From assembly GCA_021648025.1 (NCBI GenBank), contig JAKITO010000010.1, positions 1-64,000 of the forward strand: a stretch of DNA of 64,000 nt, in the 5' to 3' direction. The position numbers and the translations under genes were made by a program. Positions 53,569-62,480 of the stretch are shown piece by piece. The notes under the pieces were generated by a model that was given only the letters and a program-made list of their open reading frames with translations, was not told the origin of the DNA and made no database searches. How positions within the stretch are numbered: the stretch's first letter is position 1; the number at the start of each line of letters is the position of its first letter. The stretch is from Paracoccaceae bacterium (GTDB taxonomy: Bacteria > Pseudomonadota > Alphaproteobacteria > Rhodobacterales > Rhodobacteraceae).

Positions 53569-54474
53569 ATGTTTACTTCACCGAAACAGAAACCGGCATT
53601 GGCGGCCATGCTGATCGTGGCGGCGACGGCGTTCATCGCCTCGGCCACGTTGATTGCCAAGATGCTGGGGACAGACGCGCTTGGCCCGCCATTGCATCCG
53701 TTTCAGATCAGCCACGGGCGGTTTATGTTTGCCTTTATTGCCATTGCCGGGGCGGCGGCGTTGATACGACCCAAGATTTCTGCTGTGCATTGGCCGTTAC
53801 ACATCGGGCGGACGGTGTTTGGCTGGATGGGTGTGACGCTGATGTTTGCCAGTGTGGCGATCATTCCCCTGGCCGATGCCACCGCCATCAGCTTTATGAA
53901 CCCGGTGTTTGCGATGATGCTGGCGATCCCGTTGCTGCACGAACGGGTGGGCCGGGTGCGATGGACGGCGGCGGCAATTGCCATGGTCGGCGCGATGATT
54001 TTGCTGCGCCCTGCCCCGGCCAACTTTCAGCCTGCGGCCTTGCTGGCGCTGGCGGCGGCGGGCGCGATGGGGATGGAGTTGATTTTCATCAAGAAGCTGA
54101 CAGGGCGAGAGGCCGTGTTTCAGATATTGCTGGTCAACAATCTGATCGGCGTGGGGATTGCGACCCTGGCGGTATTGCCTTTCTGGGTCATGCCGACGGG
54201 GGCGCAATGGGGGGCTTTGGTGCTGCTTGGGCTGGTGATGGTTGGGGCGCAGACCTTGTTTGTCAACGCGATGGCCCGGGCTGATGCCAGCTTTGTCGCA
54301 CCGTTCAGCTATGCCACTTTGGTATTTGCAGCGCTGTATGATTTTGCCTGGTTCAAGGTGGTGCCGGATGCAATTACAGTTCTGGGGGCCGGGATAATTC
54401 TGGGCGGGGCGGCAATGCTGGCCTGGCGCGAGGGGCGCAACCGGCGGGTTAACATAGATGAGGGAAAACGATGA
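53569..54474 (+). CDS. EamA/DMT-family permease
   Basis: A 301-aa inner-membrane protein with about ten helices in two EamA halves. The first half contains IIPLADATAISFMNPVFAMMLAIPLLHERVG (part: LADATAISFMNPVFAMML), typical of this drug/metabolite transporter family. The second half ends LGAGIILGGAAMLAWRE. The substrate is not predictable. ATG at 53569; the frame is open 14 codons further upstream. It overlaps the SDR gene by 4 bases, so the two are one operon. Confidence 0.9.
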   Translation: MFTSPKQKPALAAMLIVAATAFIASATLIAKMLGTDALGPPLHPFQISHGRFMFAFIAIAGAAALIRPKISAVHWPLHIGRTVFGWMGVTLMFASVAIIPLADATAISFMNPVFAMMLAIPLLHERVGRVRWTAAAIAMVGAMILLRPAPANFQPAALLALAAAGAMGMELIFIKKLTGREAVFQILLVNNLIGVGIATLAVLPFWVMPTGAQWGALVLLGLVMVGAQTLFVNAMARADASFVAPFSYATLVFAALYDFAWFKVVPDAITVLGAGIILGGAAMLAWREGRNRRVNIDEGKR

Positions 54475-55274
54475 CAGATGATCTGACAGGCAAGACCGCC
54501 TTTGTCACCGGGGCCGGTGCCCGCCATGGCATTGGGCGGCGTATCGCGCTGCACTTGGCCCGGGCTGGTGCCAATGTGGTGCTAAGCGATCTGGCACAGA
54601 ACGAGGTGCCCGGGTTACGCGACACCGTTGACGAGATTCGCGCCGCAGGCGGTGCGGCGATTGCGGTGACCGGGGATCTTGGCCAAGAGGCCGAGGGTCA
54701 GGCCTGTATCGACGCCGCTGTCCGCGAATTTGGCGGGTTGGACATTGTGGTGAACAATGCCGGTTCGCTGGCGGGGTCGGACAATTTCATGACCACCACG
54801 CCGGCGCAATGGACCGCCAGCTTTCAGGTCAATCTGCTGGCACCGATGATGGTCATTCAGGCCGCCATCCCACATTTGCAACGCCGGGGTGGTGGGGTGA
54901 TCATCAACATCGGCTCAACCGGCAGCCTTGGGGCGGAACCGGGGTTTGGCGCCTATACGGCGATGAAACACGGCCTTATCGGTCTGACAAAAACCATCGC
55001 CGCCGAGTTTGGCGTGGATAACATCCGCTGCAACACGGTCTGTCCGGGCTATATCGAAACCGATATGCATATGGCGGCGAATCAGCGGCTTGCCGCCCGG
55101 CAAGGCGTCACTTTGGAGCAAATCAAGGCGCAGCGTTATGGCCCGGTGGCGCTGCGCCGGGCCGGGCGGCCGGATGAGGTTGCCGATGCGGTGCTGTATC
55201 TGTGCGGGCCGGGCGGGTCATATGTGACCGGCGTGGCCCTGCCGGTGGCGGGCGGCGTGCCGTTCGGCATCTGA
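54471..55274 (+). CDS. Short-chain dehydrogenase/reductase
   Basis: A 267-aa classical SDR. The NAD(P)-binding motif is TGAGARHGIGRRIA (TGxxxGxG pattern with an insertion), NNAG is at about residue 92, the catalytic Ser lies in INIGSTGS, and the Tyr-Lys pair is in YTAMK. The C-terminal GRPDEVADAVLYL and GVALPVAGG are standard. The substrate is unknown. Cotranscription with the permease gene suggests a shared substrate. A terminator follows. Confidence 0.92.
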   Translation: MTDDLTGKTAFVTGAGARHGIGRRIALHLARAGANVVLSDLAQNEVPGLRDTVDEIRAAGGAAIAVTGDLGQEAEGQACIDAAVREFGGLDIVVNNAGSLAGSDNFMTTTPAQWTASFQVNLLAPMMVIQAAIPHLQRRGGGVIINIGSTGSLGAEPGFGAYTAMKHGLIGLTKTIAAEFGVDNIRCNTVCPGYIETDMHMAANQRLAARQGVTLEQIKAQRYGPVALRRAGRPDEVADAVLYLCGPGGSYVTGVALPVAGGVPFGI

Positions 55275-55362
55275 ACGGACACATTGCCCCGGAATTCGCG
55301 CGACACACCTTGCAACTCGGCCCACAGTGATTAGAATAGAACGCTGATAGTAAAGATACCGG

Positions 55363-55389
55363 GGCGACCGCCAAAGGGGGTCGCCTTTT
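55363..55389 (+). terminator. Terminator-like hairpin between the SDR gene and gcrA
   Basis: Stem GGCGACC (55363-55369) with GGTCGCC (55379-55385), 9-base loop, followed by TTTT. It lies 20 bases before the gcrA ATG, so it ends the SDR transcript or attenuates gcrA. Confidence 0.7.
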
Positions 55390-55409
55390 AGCTTGGAAAG
55401 GCTTGGCAT

Positions 55410-56051
55410 ATGTCGTGGACCGACGAGCGCGTTGAAACACTTAAGAAAATGTGGGGCGAAGGCCAGTCGGCCAGCCTGATCGCCAAGGAACTGGGCGGGG
55501 TGACCCGCAATGCGGTGATCGGCAAGGTGCATCGTCTGGGTCTGTCGAACCGCGCCACTGGTGCAGCCCCAAAGACCGAGGCAAAGACCGGCGCAAAAAC
55601 CGGGGCAAAGACTGAGGCCAAGACTGAGGCCAAGACCGGGGCCAAGACTGAGGCAAAGACGGGAGCCGGCGAAAAACCGGCACCAGCCAAGCCCGAACCA
55701 AGGCCTCAACCCAAAACCGAAGCCGCCCGCCCCGTGGGGCCGAATGATGGCAAACCGGTCAGCTATGCGCGGCGTCAGATCATTCCGGCAGGTCAACCAT
55801 TGCCACCGCAACCGTCGGCCAATGAGATCAGCCCAGAAGCATTGGCCAAGGTCAACGAGGTCGAAAAGAAGTCGAAAAAGATCGGCCTGATGGAGTTGAC
55901 CGAACGGACCTGCAAGTGGCCGGTCGGCGACCCTGCAACCGAAGACTTCTGGTTCTGCGGTCTGCCGGTAAAGACCGGCAAGCCGTATTGCGAGGCGCAT
56001 GTGGGTGTGGCGTTCCAGCCAATGAGCGCGCGACGCGACCGTAAACGGTAA
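55410..56051 (+). CDS. gcrA: Cell-cycle regulator GcrA
   Basis: GcrA is an alphaproteobacterial sigma70-cooperating factor that activates genes with CcrM-methylated (GANTC) promoters. The 213-aa protein starts with the HTH domain MSWTDERVETLKKMWGEGQSA (first 20: MSWTDERVETLKKMWGEGQS) and GGVTRNAVIGKVHRLGLSN. It ends in the conserved region with TCKWPVGDP, FWFCGLPV and YCEAHVGVAFQP. Between them lies an unusual Lys/Thr/Ala/Glu/Gly linker made by eight 12-bp units (55572-55667), with KTEA and KTGA alternating. GGAAAGG serves as ribosome binding site. Confidence 0.95.
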   Translation: MSWTDERVETLKKMWGEGQSASLIAKELGGVTRNAVIGKVHRLGLSNRATGAAPKTEAKTGAKTGAKTEAKTEAKTGAKTEAKTGAGEKPAPAKPEPRPQPKTEAARPVGPNDGKPVSYARRQIIPAGQPLPPQPSANEISPEALAKVNEVEKKSKKIGLMELTERTCKWPVGDPATEDFWFCGLPVKTGKPYCEAHVGVAFQPMSARRDRKR

Positions 56052-56116
56052 TGACGTAACGCTGGAAGCTGCGAAGAAAGCCCTTCAGGGCTTGAAGAGC
56101 GGCACCCTTACCGGGG

Positions 56117-56151
56117 GGCGGTAGCCTACCGGCGGTAGCCTACCGGCGGTA
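56117..56151. repeat. 14-bp tandem repeat containing the glycosyltransferase stop codon
   Basis: Unit ggcggtagcctacc occurs two and a half times without mismatch. The TAG that ends the minus-strand glycosyltransferase gene (56140-56142) is within it, so the repeat is a duplicated gene end. Confidence 0.93.
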
Positions 56152-56826
56152 TTGCGCTGCCAACGCCTCGGGTTCGGCCCCGGCAAAGTACCGTGCCAGC
56201 GTCCACAGATTTCGCCCACCCCGCCGGACCCACCCTTCGTGCACATAACGTGCCGCACTGGTCCGTGCCACGACCCGTAAGCCGGTCAATTCACCCTGTG
56301 CGCCCAAGGCGCGTACCAGGGCCACGTCCTCCATCAACGGCTGATCCGGATACCCGCCCACTGCGTCATAATTGGCCCGCGACACCAGCAATCCCTGATC
56401 GCCGTAAGGCAGGCCAAACAGCTTTGCCCGCGAGTTGGCCCAGCCGGCCACAAACCAAGGCGCAAACCCGCGCGCGTCAAATTCCAACCGGAACCAGGCG
56501 GGGTTGCGCAAATCGTCAATATGCGCCGCAACCACCTTGGCCCAGCCCGCGCCCAACACCGTATCGGCATGCAGAAACAACAACCATTCGCCTTGCGCCG
56601 CTGCCGCACCCCGGCGCAATTGTGCGCCGCGCGACACAGCCCCGCTCAGCACATTGGCCCCGGCCGCATCGGCAATTTCTCGGGTGGCATCCACCGAACC
56701 ACCGTCGCTGACAATCAACTCACGGATCAGCCCCGCGCCCAGGCCTTCGATCAAGGCCTCAAGGCAGTGCGCCAAGGTGTCTGCCCCATTCAGGGTCGGG
56801 ATGATGATGCTGATGCGGGCGGGCAT
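56140..56826 (-). CDS. Family 2 glycosyltransferase (TIGR04283-like)
   Basis: A 228-aa GT-A-fold enzyme: MPARISIIIPTLNGADTL, LIRELIVSDGGSVDATREIA (part: LIVSDGGSVDATREIA), GEWLLFLHADTVL with the HAD metal-binding triad, and YGDQGLLVSRANYDAVGG followed by PLMEDVAL. The pattern fits the TIGR04283 subgroup of small glycosyltransferases, whose acceptor is unknown. GAGGAG seven bases before the ATG at 56826 selects this start over 56847. Confidence 0.88.
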   Translation of the reverse strand: MPARISIIIPTLNGADTLAHCLEALIEGLGAGLIRELIVSDGGSVDATREIADAAGANVLSGAVSRGAQLRRGAAAAQGEWLLFLHADTVLGAGWAKVVAAHIDDLRNPAWFRLEFDARGFAPWFVAGWANSRAKLFGLPYGDQGLLVSRANYDAVGGYPDQPLMEDVALVRALGAQGELTGLRVVARTSAARYVHEGWVRRGGRNLWTLARYFAGAEPEALAAQYRR

Positions 56827-56900
56827 GCCCCGGCTCCTCTGGTTCAATGTGCGATGACCCCCTATATGTCAGGTCAATCAAAAGCCAAAGGGTCGTTTCG

Positions 56901-57638
56901 ATGAATACACGCCGCATTCTGCGCCTGAGCGGGGCAGACACCAAAGATTTCCTGCAAGGGTTGGTCAGCAACGATGTTGACCGGCTGGCCGACGGGTTGG
57001 TCTATGCCGCGATCCTGACGCCACAGGGTAAATACATCGCCGACTTTTTCCTGGTGCCGCAAGGCGATGATGTCCTGCTGGATGTGGCCGAACCGCTGGG
57101 TGATACGCTGATAAACCGCCTGACGATGTACAAATTGCGCGCCGATGTGACGATTGCCCTGTCGGGGTTGAACCTGCAACGCGGCACTGGTCCGGCTCCT
57201 GAGGGCGCATTGCCGGACCCGCGCCACCCCGACATGGGCTGGCGGGCCTATACGGATGCAGCCGCAAGCGACGATGGCACCGATTGGGATGCGATCCGGG
57301 TGGCGCATTGCATCCCCGAAACCGGCATTGAGCTGACCCCGGACAGTTTTATCCTGGAAGCCGGGTTTGAAGCCCTGAATGGCGTCGATTTCCGCAAAGG
57401 GTGTTACGTGGGGCAGGAAGTGACGGCGCGGATGAAGCACAAGACCGAATTGCGCAAAGGGCTGCGGGTGGTTGAGATCACGGGTGATACGGTCCCCGGC
57501 ACGCCGATCACTGTGGATGGCAAACCGGTTGGCACATTGTTCACAAGTGCCGGTTCCCGGGCAATCGCCTATCTGCGGCTGGACCGGGCCAAAGGCACTA
57601 TGATGGCGGGTGAGGTCAGTGTCCGGTTGGCGCCCTGA
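56901..57638 (+). CDS. ygfZ: Folate-binding Fe-S cluster assembly protein YgfZ
   Basis: A 245-aa YgfZ/GcvT-fold protein that supports repair or assembly of certain [4Fe-4S] enzymes. The family signature K-G-C-Y-x-G-Q-E is present as RKGCYVGQEVTARMKHK (about residues 168-184). The N-terminus MNTRRILRLSGADTKDFLQG is typical, with the shared FLQGLVSNDV block. Start at the ATG at 56901, preceded by AAAGGG; the frame is open 18 codons upstream. Confidence 0.92.
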   Translation: MNTRRILRLSGADTKDFLQGLVSNDVDRLADGLVYAAILTPQGKYIADFFLVPQGDDVLLDVAEPLGDTLINRLTMYKLRADVTIALSGLNLQRGTGPAPEGALPDPRHPDMGWRAYTDAAASDDGTDWDAIRVAHCIPETGIELTPDSFILEAGFEALNGVDFRKGCYVGQEVTARMKHKTELRKGLRVVEITGDTVPGTPITVDGKPVGTLFTSAGSRAIAYLRLDRAKGTMMAGEVSVRLAP

Positions 57639-57933
57639 AGTGGCATGGTGCAGGAGGATTCGGATTGTTGCTGCGGCGCATCAGATGCGTTGCCGATAAA
57701 TCACACGCCCTGACCGCGGATTGGTTTGAACAATTGTTTCCGTTCGGGAACGAATGTCTGGATCCAAAAGATGATTGCCCTCGCGTTCTCCTCCAACCTC
57801 GGAACCAATGCGCGGCATTCCGCCACGCCCCACACGCTAAAGCCGAGTAATGTTGCCGACCGATGCCAAAGCAATAACACATTCGGACCCTCGATCTTGC
57901 GCGCGGAGCCGCAAGCGCAGAATCGAAATAATC

Positions 57934-58497
57934 TTAAGCGCGTTCGGAATATTCCATGGTGTCGGTGTTGATCACGATCATCTCGTCCGGCCCGACAAAC
58001 GGCGGCACCATGACCTTGACGCCATTGTCCAAAACCGCCGGCTTGAACGAATTGGCGGCCGTCTGGCCTTTGACAATCGGTTCGGTCTCGGCAATTTTAC
58101 AGATGACCTTTTGCGGCACCCGCGCGCTCAGGGCTTCGGTCTCGTAAAACTCGACCGTGATGGTCATGCCATCCTGTAGGAACGGGCGCCGGTCTCCAAG
58201 GATTTCTGTAGGCAATTCAACCTGTTCGTAGGTTTCCGTGTCCATGAACACCAGCATTCCGTCGTTCTCATACAGGAACTGCTGGTCCTTTTGTTCCAGC
58301 CGCGCCCGCTCGACCTTGTCGGCACTGCGAAAGCGTTCGTTCAGCTTGGAACCATTGCGCAGATTGCGCAATTCGACCTGGGCAAACGCCCCGCCCTTGC
58401 CCGGCTTGACATGATCGGTCTTGACCGCCAACCAAAGCCCGTCGTTATGTTCAATCACATAGCCCGGGCGGATCTCATTACCATTGATTTTCGGCAT
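57934..58497 (-). CDS. efp: Translation elongation factor P
   Basis: A 187-aa EF-P that rescues ribosomes stalled at polyproline. The three domains are of normal length; the tip loop reads [10 protein letters not shown], so the conserved Lys that is modified in many bacteria is present. No EpmA/EpmB-type modification gene lies nearby. The 295 bases between ygfZ and efp (57639-57933) contain no gene I can support. Confidence 0.96.
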   Translation of the reverse strand: MPKINGNEIRPGYVIEHNDGLWLAVKTDHVKPGKGGAFAQVELRNLRNGSKLNERFRSADKVERARLEQKDQQFLYENDGMLVFMDTETYEQVELPTEILGDRRPFLQDGMTITVEFYETEALSARVPQKVICKIAETEPIVKGQTAANSFKPAVLDNGVKVMVPPFVGPDEMIVINTDTMEYSERA

Positions 58498-58738
58498 TTG
58501 GTTAATCCTTGATTGCGGTCGATGACGTCCCTGGCGACCCTATATCTGGTGGAGATTACGGTGGCAAGACAACGATATTTCGTGCTGCACTTGCAGCAAG
58601 GTATGCATTGAACGCATGGGTGGTATGCAAATAAAGACTATCCGAATCGTTCTGGATCGGTCATACAGAACGTCAGCTTGAGAATTGCAAGAGCAAGAAC
58701 AACACAAGTGCAAGAACAAGAACAACAAAGGAATCGAA

Positions 58739-59062
58739 ATGAAAGATTTCGTAGACGGCACGGCCTTTAACAACGAACAAGGCAATCGTGCGCGTAAACT
58801 TTTTGCGGCCGTGGTACTGGCTGCCTTGGACGATGCCATCGCCGACGACAAAAAATATGGCAACGGCCCGGAACAAATCGCCCGCTGGGCCCGGTCCCGC
58901 GATGGCCGCGAAGTGCTGAGCTGTGCGGGCATCGACCCGAACGAGCGGGTTGTCACCGGTTTGATGGACTTTGTCGGACGCGGCGTGCGCACCTCTGTGG
59001 CGCTTTCGCGCGAAGAAAGCGAGCGGCGCAATGCGGCGGCACAACAGGCCGAAGCGGCCTGA
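58739..59062 (+). CDS. DUF6280 family protein
   Basis: A 107-aa soluble protein (MKDFVDGTAFNNEQGNRARK) highly conserved in Rhodobacterales and annotated as DUF6280; the function is unknown. It is mostly helical, with a conserved Arg/Asp-rich middle (ARWARSRDGREVLSCAGID). AAAGGA precedes the ATG. The upstream leader (58680-58735) is purine-rich and repetitive (caagaacaa units). A strong terminator follows. Confidence 0.8.
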   Translation: MKDFVDGTAFNNEQGNRARKLFAAVVLAALDDAIADDKKYGNGPEQIARWARSRDGREVLSCAGIDPNERVVTGLMDFVGRGVRTSVALSREESERRNAAAQQAEAA

Positions 59063-59090
59063 TCGCTGGCGATTTGCCGATGATTGTTTC

Positions 59091-59119
59091 AACGCGCCCC
59101 TGATCCGGGGCGCGTTTTT
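59091..59119 (+). terminator. Rho-independent terminator after the DUF6280 gene
   Basis: Perfect 10-bp stem AACGCGCCCC (59091-59100) with GGGGCGCGTT (59107-59116), 6-base loop and a T-run. Confidence 0.93.
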
Positions 59120-59142
59120 CATTTCGAAATGCGTGAAATCCT

Positions 59143-59571
59143 GTGCCTGACGTCAAACCCAAATTGCCACCCCGGTTTCCAATCACCAGGGATCAGATCG
59201 AAACAGTTGTTGAACAATTTTACGAACGGGTCCGCAAAAACCCGGTCATCGGCCCGGTGTTTCTGGAGAGCCTGACCGAATCGCGGGAAATCTGGGCCCC
59301 GCATGAGGCAAAGATTGCCGGGTTCTGGGCCAATGCCATCCTGCATGAACGGTCTTATGACGGCAATCCGATGATGATTCATGCAGGCATCTCGGCGCTA
59401 AAGCCGGAAATGTTTGATGTCTGGCTTGATCTTTTTGCCGACACTTTGCGTCAAACCCTGCCCGAACCCACCGCCGCCGCCTGGGAGGCGTTGGCCCGCA
59501 AGATTGGCCGTGGCCTGCGAATGGGGGTTGAAAGTGCCGCGCATGATCCGACAATGCCGCCAAAGTTTTAA
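59143..59571 (+). CDS. Group III truncated haemoglobin
   Basis: A 142-aa haem protein of the group III truncated globin family. It starts with GTG. Visible family features are [15 protein letters not shown] (helix B-C-E region), the WxxHxxKIAGFW segment ([18 protein letters not shown]) and [12 protein letters not shown] with the probable proximal His. The function of the family is unsettled: O2 or NO handling at low oxygen is proposed. It is followed 13 bases later by cobQ. Confidence 0.85.
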   Translation: MPDVKPKLPPRFPITRDQIETVVEQFYERVRKNPVIGPVFLESLTESREIWAPHEAKIAGFWANAILHERSYDGNPMMIHAGISALKPEMFDVWLDLFADTLRQTLPEPTAAAWEALARKIGRGLRMGVESAAHDPTMPPKF

Positions 59572-59584
59572 CGGGGGGCCGGGC

Positions 59585-61039
59585 GTGGCGCGATCCATCA
59601 TGATCCAGGGCACCGGCAGCAATGTCGGCAAATCGCTGATTGTCGCAGGGTTGGCCCGGGCATTTGCCCGACGCGGCCTGCGGGTGGCCCCGTTCAAGCC
59701 GCAGAATATGTCGAACAACGCGGCGGTAACGGTCGATGGCGGTGAAATTGGTCGCGCACAGGCGTTGCAGGCCCGCGCCGCCGGACTGGCGCCACATACG
59801 GATATGAACCCGGTTCTGCTCAAACCTGAAAGCGAGACTGGCGCGCAACTGGTGGTTCAGGGCAAGCGGCAGGGGGTGGCGCAGGCCAAGGCATATCAGC
59901 GCGACAAGGCCGGGTTGCTGCCGGTCGTGTTGGAGAGTTTCGGGCGATTGTGCGACGAATACGATCTGGTGTTGGTCGAAGGGGCCGGCAGCCCGGCCGA
60001 GACCAATCTGCGCCAGGGAGACATTGCCAATATGGGGTTTGCATTGGCCGCAGGCGTGCCGGTGGTTCTGGTGGGCGACATCAACCGCGGCGGGGTGATT
60101 GCGCAGATCGTTGGGCATAAGGCGGTCATGGACAAGGGTGATGTGGACGGGGTTGTCGGCTTTGTCGTCAACCGGTTTCGCGGCGACCAATCCCTGTTTG
60201 ACGAAGGGTGCTACGACATTGTGCGGCGCACCGGGTGGCCGTCGCTGGGGGTGATCGGCTGGTTTGACGATGCCTGGAAACTGCCAGCCGAGGATATGCT
60301 GGACATTGCCTCGAATGAAGGGGGACCCTGCAAGATCGTCGTGCCGCAACTGGCGCGGATGTGCAATTTCGACGATCTTGATCCGCTGGCGGCGGAACCT
60401 GAGGTGACGGTTGAGATTGTGCCGCCGGGGCGCGCCCTGCCCGGCGACGCTGATCTGGTGTTGATCCCGGGCAGCAAATCAACGCTGGGCGATCTGGCGT
60501 TTCTGCGGGCGCAAGGGTGGGACATCGACCTGGCGGCGCATCACCGCCGGGGGGGGCGTATTCTGGGGCTGTGCGGTGGCTATCAGATGCTGGGGCGGCA
60601 TTTGTCGGACCCGGACGGGGTTGACGGGCCACCAGGCGAGGTTGAGGGGCTGGGATTGCTGGATGTGACCACGGTGATGGGCGGTGACAAACGCCTGCGC
60701 CAGACCCACGCGACCACCCTGCCCCACCATGATGTGGTCACGGGATATGAGATCCACATGGGCGTCACTGACGGCCCGGATTGCGCGCGGGCGTGGTTGC
60801 AGGTTGACGGACGACCCGAAGGGGCGCTGTCGCCAGACGGGTTGGTGCGGGGCAGTTATCTGCATGGTATATTTGCCTCGGACCAGTTCCGGGCACGGTT
60901 TTTGGCGGAATTGGGCCATGCGTCAAGCGCACGGTATGAACACGAGGTAGAGGCCACGCTGGATGCGCTGGCGGACCATCTGGAACGGTATATGGACCTT
61001 GATTTATTGTGGTCATTGGCGCGCACGCCACTGGCCTGA
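59585..61039 (+). CDS. cobQ: Cobyric acid synthase CobQ
   Basis: A 484-aa ATP-dependent amidotransferase that amidates four side chains of adenosylcobyrinic acid a,c-diamide in cobalamin synthesis. It starts [22 protein letters not shown] (part: [19 protein letters not shown]) with the P-loop-like synthetase domain. The C-terminal glutaminase domain carries the nucleophile Cys in [12 protein letters not shown] and His in the GYEIHMG region. The GTG at 59585 has GGGGGG upstream and is preferred. The stop is in the first unit of a four-copy 14-bp repeat. No other cob genes are in the window. Confidence 0.95.
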   Translation: MARSIMIQGTGSNVGKSLIVAGLARAFARRGLRVAPFKPQNMSNNAAVTVDGGEIGRAQALQARAAGLAPHTDMNPVLLKPESETGAQLVVQGKRQGVAQAKAYQRDKAGLLPVVLESFGRLCDEYDLVLVEGAGSPAETNLRQGDIANMGFALAAGVPVVLVGDINRGGVIAQIVGHKAVMDKGDVDGVVGFVVNRFRGDQSLFDEGCYDIVRRTGWPSLGVIGWFDDAWKLPAEDMLDIASNEGGPCKIVVPQLARMCNFDDLDPLAAEPEVTVEIVPPGRALPGDADLVLIPGSKSTLGDLAFLRAQGWDIDLAAHHRRGGRILGLCGGYQMLGRHLSDPDGVDGPPGEVEGLGLLDVTTVMGGDKRLRQTHATTLPHHDVVTGYEIHMGVTDGPDCARAWLQVDGRPEGALSPDGLVRGSYLHGIFASDQFRARFLAELGHASSARYEHEVEATLDALADHLERYMDLDLLWSLARTPLA

Positions 61040-61088
61040 GAACACGGGCCTGAGAACACGGGCCTGAAAAAACTGGCCTGAAAACACG
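61033..61088. repeat. Four-copy 14-bp tandem repeat containing the cobQ stop codon
   Basis: Unit ggcctgagaacacg occurs four times (copies 1 and 2 identical; copies 3 and 4 with A substitutions). The cobQ TGA (61037-61039) is in copy 1. Confidence 0.93.
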
Positions 61089-61110
61089 GGTGGCTTAATG
61101 GTTCAGGGCT

Positions 61111-62406
61111 TCAGTCCAGTTCCTGCGCCGTCAAAGCCCGGTGAATTTCCCGGCGCACCAGTTTACGCACGTTACGGGTGATGCGTTCGCCCAAAGCACC
61201 CTGTAATTCCTGGCGCACGATTTCAGCCACCAGCTCTCGCAGGCTTTCTTCGTCCAGAACCGCATCGTCACCGGCCAAAAGATCAATGGAATCATCGCTG
61301 TTTTGGCGGGCTGGGTTTGCAGGCTCCTGAGTTGCCCGAGCTGCGGTTTCAGTGAAATCTGTGGTGCTGTCCGGTTGATCCGTCACCTCGTCCGAAATGT
61401 CGGGCGCAGGTTTGGGTTGCGTGGGCGGCAATTCGGATGGACCCGCTGCAAACTGGTCCTTGGCATCATGATCCTGCCATTCAATAGTCTCGACCTTTGT
61501 TCCGGCATAGTCGTCACCCAATTCGCCGTCCGGCTCCCACTGATCCTGAGTCTGGCCGATTTTCGCCTCAAGAGCTGCGATCTTGGCCCCTAACGTCGCC
61601 GTGCTATAGGGCGTGTCATCTTCCGGGTCACTGTCTGAACCGGTATTTCCTGCGTCATCCGAATCAGTCGCAAATGAATTTCCCGGGTCTGATTGGTTTG
61701 CATCAGCATCCAAACGATCCCCTGCGATATCGACTATAACCGGTTGGTCCGGATCAGTCGGTTCCGGGTCAGTCGGTTCCGGGGCATCCTTGTTTGGTAC
61801 AGCTTGCGGTGTTGCATCAAAGGGGGCTGCAATCTCTTGCGGCTTCAACGCCTCCCAGATGGGCCGGCCATTATCCTCGGCATGGTTCTTGCCAGTGCTG
61901 TCGCTTAGGTCAGTGCTGTCGCCTATTTCTGCGGCATTGAACAAAGTGGTTTCCGGGTCGGTCCAAGCAGCCTGATCCGATTCATTTTCCGCAGAAGCTC
62001 TGTCGTGCGCCTGAGAGGATTGAAACACAAAAGCCGTCTCTGCCTTTGTTGCCGCGTCATTTGTGGGTTCAGCCTCGGGCTTAAACTCAAATTCTTCCCT
62101 GACTGATTCGGTATCAGTATCAGTATCGGTATCAGTATCAGGCACAGATGGCGCTTTGCTGAGTTGCTCTTGCGTGTCTGGGACCAGTGCAGGTTTGGAA
62201 TCACCGCCGGGATCAATATCCGGGACCGGCACCAGCAAGGACGGGGTCAGCACCAAGCGCGTCGGTTTGACGGGCGCCTCAACCGGCTCAGGTTTCGGGG
62301 CCATTTGGGGGGCCATTTGGGGTTTCGCCCGGTGTTCATCGCCAACAAGACGACGAATAGAGGACAGAACGTCCTCGATTTCCACATCGGTTACAGGATC
62401 AGACAT
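61111..62406 (-). CDS. PopZ-like DUF2497 polar organising protein
   Basis: A 431-aa acidic protein. A short conserved N-terminus (VEIEDVLSSIRRLVGDEHR) and a conserved C-terminal helical DUF2497 region (LDEESLRELVAEIVRQEL and ITRNVRKLVRREIHRAL) flank a long disordered Asp/Glu/Pro/Ser-rich middle (about residues 28-370). That is the layout of PopZ, which forms condensates at the cell pole. The middle contains short tandem repeats (alternating Asp-Thr, Pro-Glu-Pro-Thr-Asp, Gln-Met-Ala-Pro). It is much longer than Caulobacter PopZ. Confidence 0.8.
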   Translation of the reverse strand: MSDPVTDVEIEDVLSSIRRLVGDEHRAKPQMAPQMAPKPEPVEAPVKPTRLVLTPSLLVPVPDIDPGGDSKPALVPDTQEQLSKAPSVPDTDTDTDTDTESVREEFEFKPEAEPTNDAATKAETAFVFQSSQAHDRASAENESDQAAWTDPETTLFNAAEIGDSTDLSDSTGKNHAEDNGRPIWEALKPQEIAAPFDATPQAVPNKDAPEPTDPEPTDPDQPVIVDIAGDRLDADANQSDPGNSFATDSDDAGNTGSDSDPEDDTPYSTATLGAKIAALEAKIGQTQDQWEPDGELGDDYAGTKVETIEWQDHDAKDQFAAGPSELPPTQPKPAPDISDEVTDQPDSTTDFTETAARATQEPANPARQNSDDSIDLLAGDDAVLDEESLRELVAEIVRQELQGALGERITRNVRKLVRREIHRALTAQELD

Positions 62407-62480
62407 TTATTGTTACCACTCTTGCCTCAGGGCAATGTGTAACTGATTCCAAGGATTCTCACAACAGATAGTAAAAATTG

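Noticed and set aside
57639-57933. Small genes between ygfZ and efp
   Set aside because: Several 60-90 codon frames exist on both strands, but none has a ribosome binding site, family pattern or consistent codon use.
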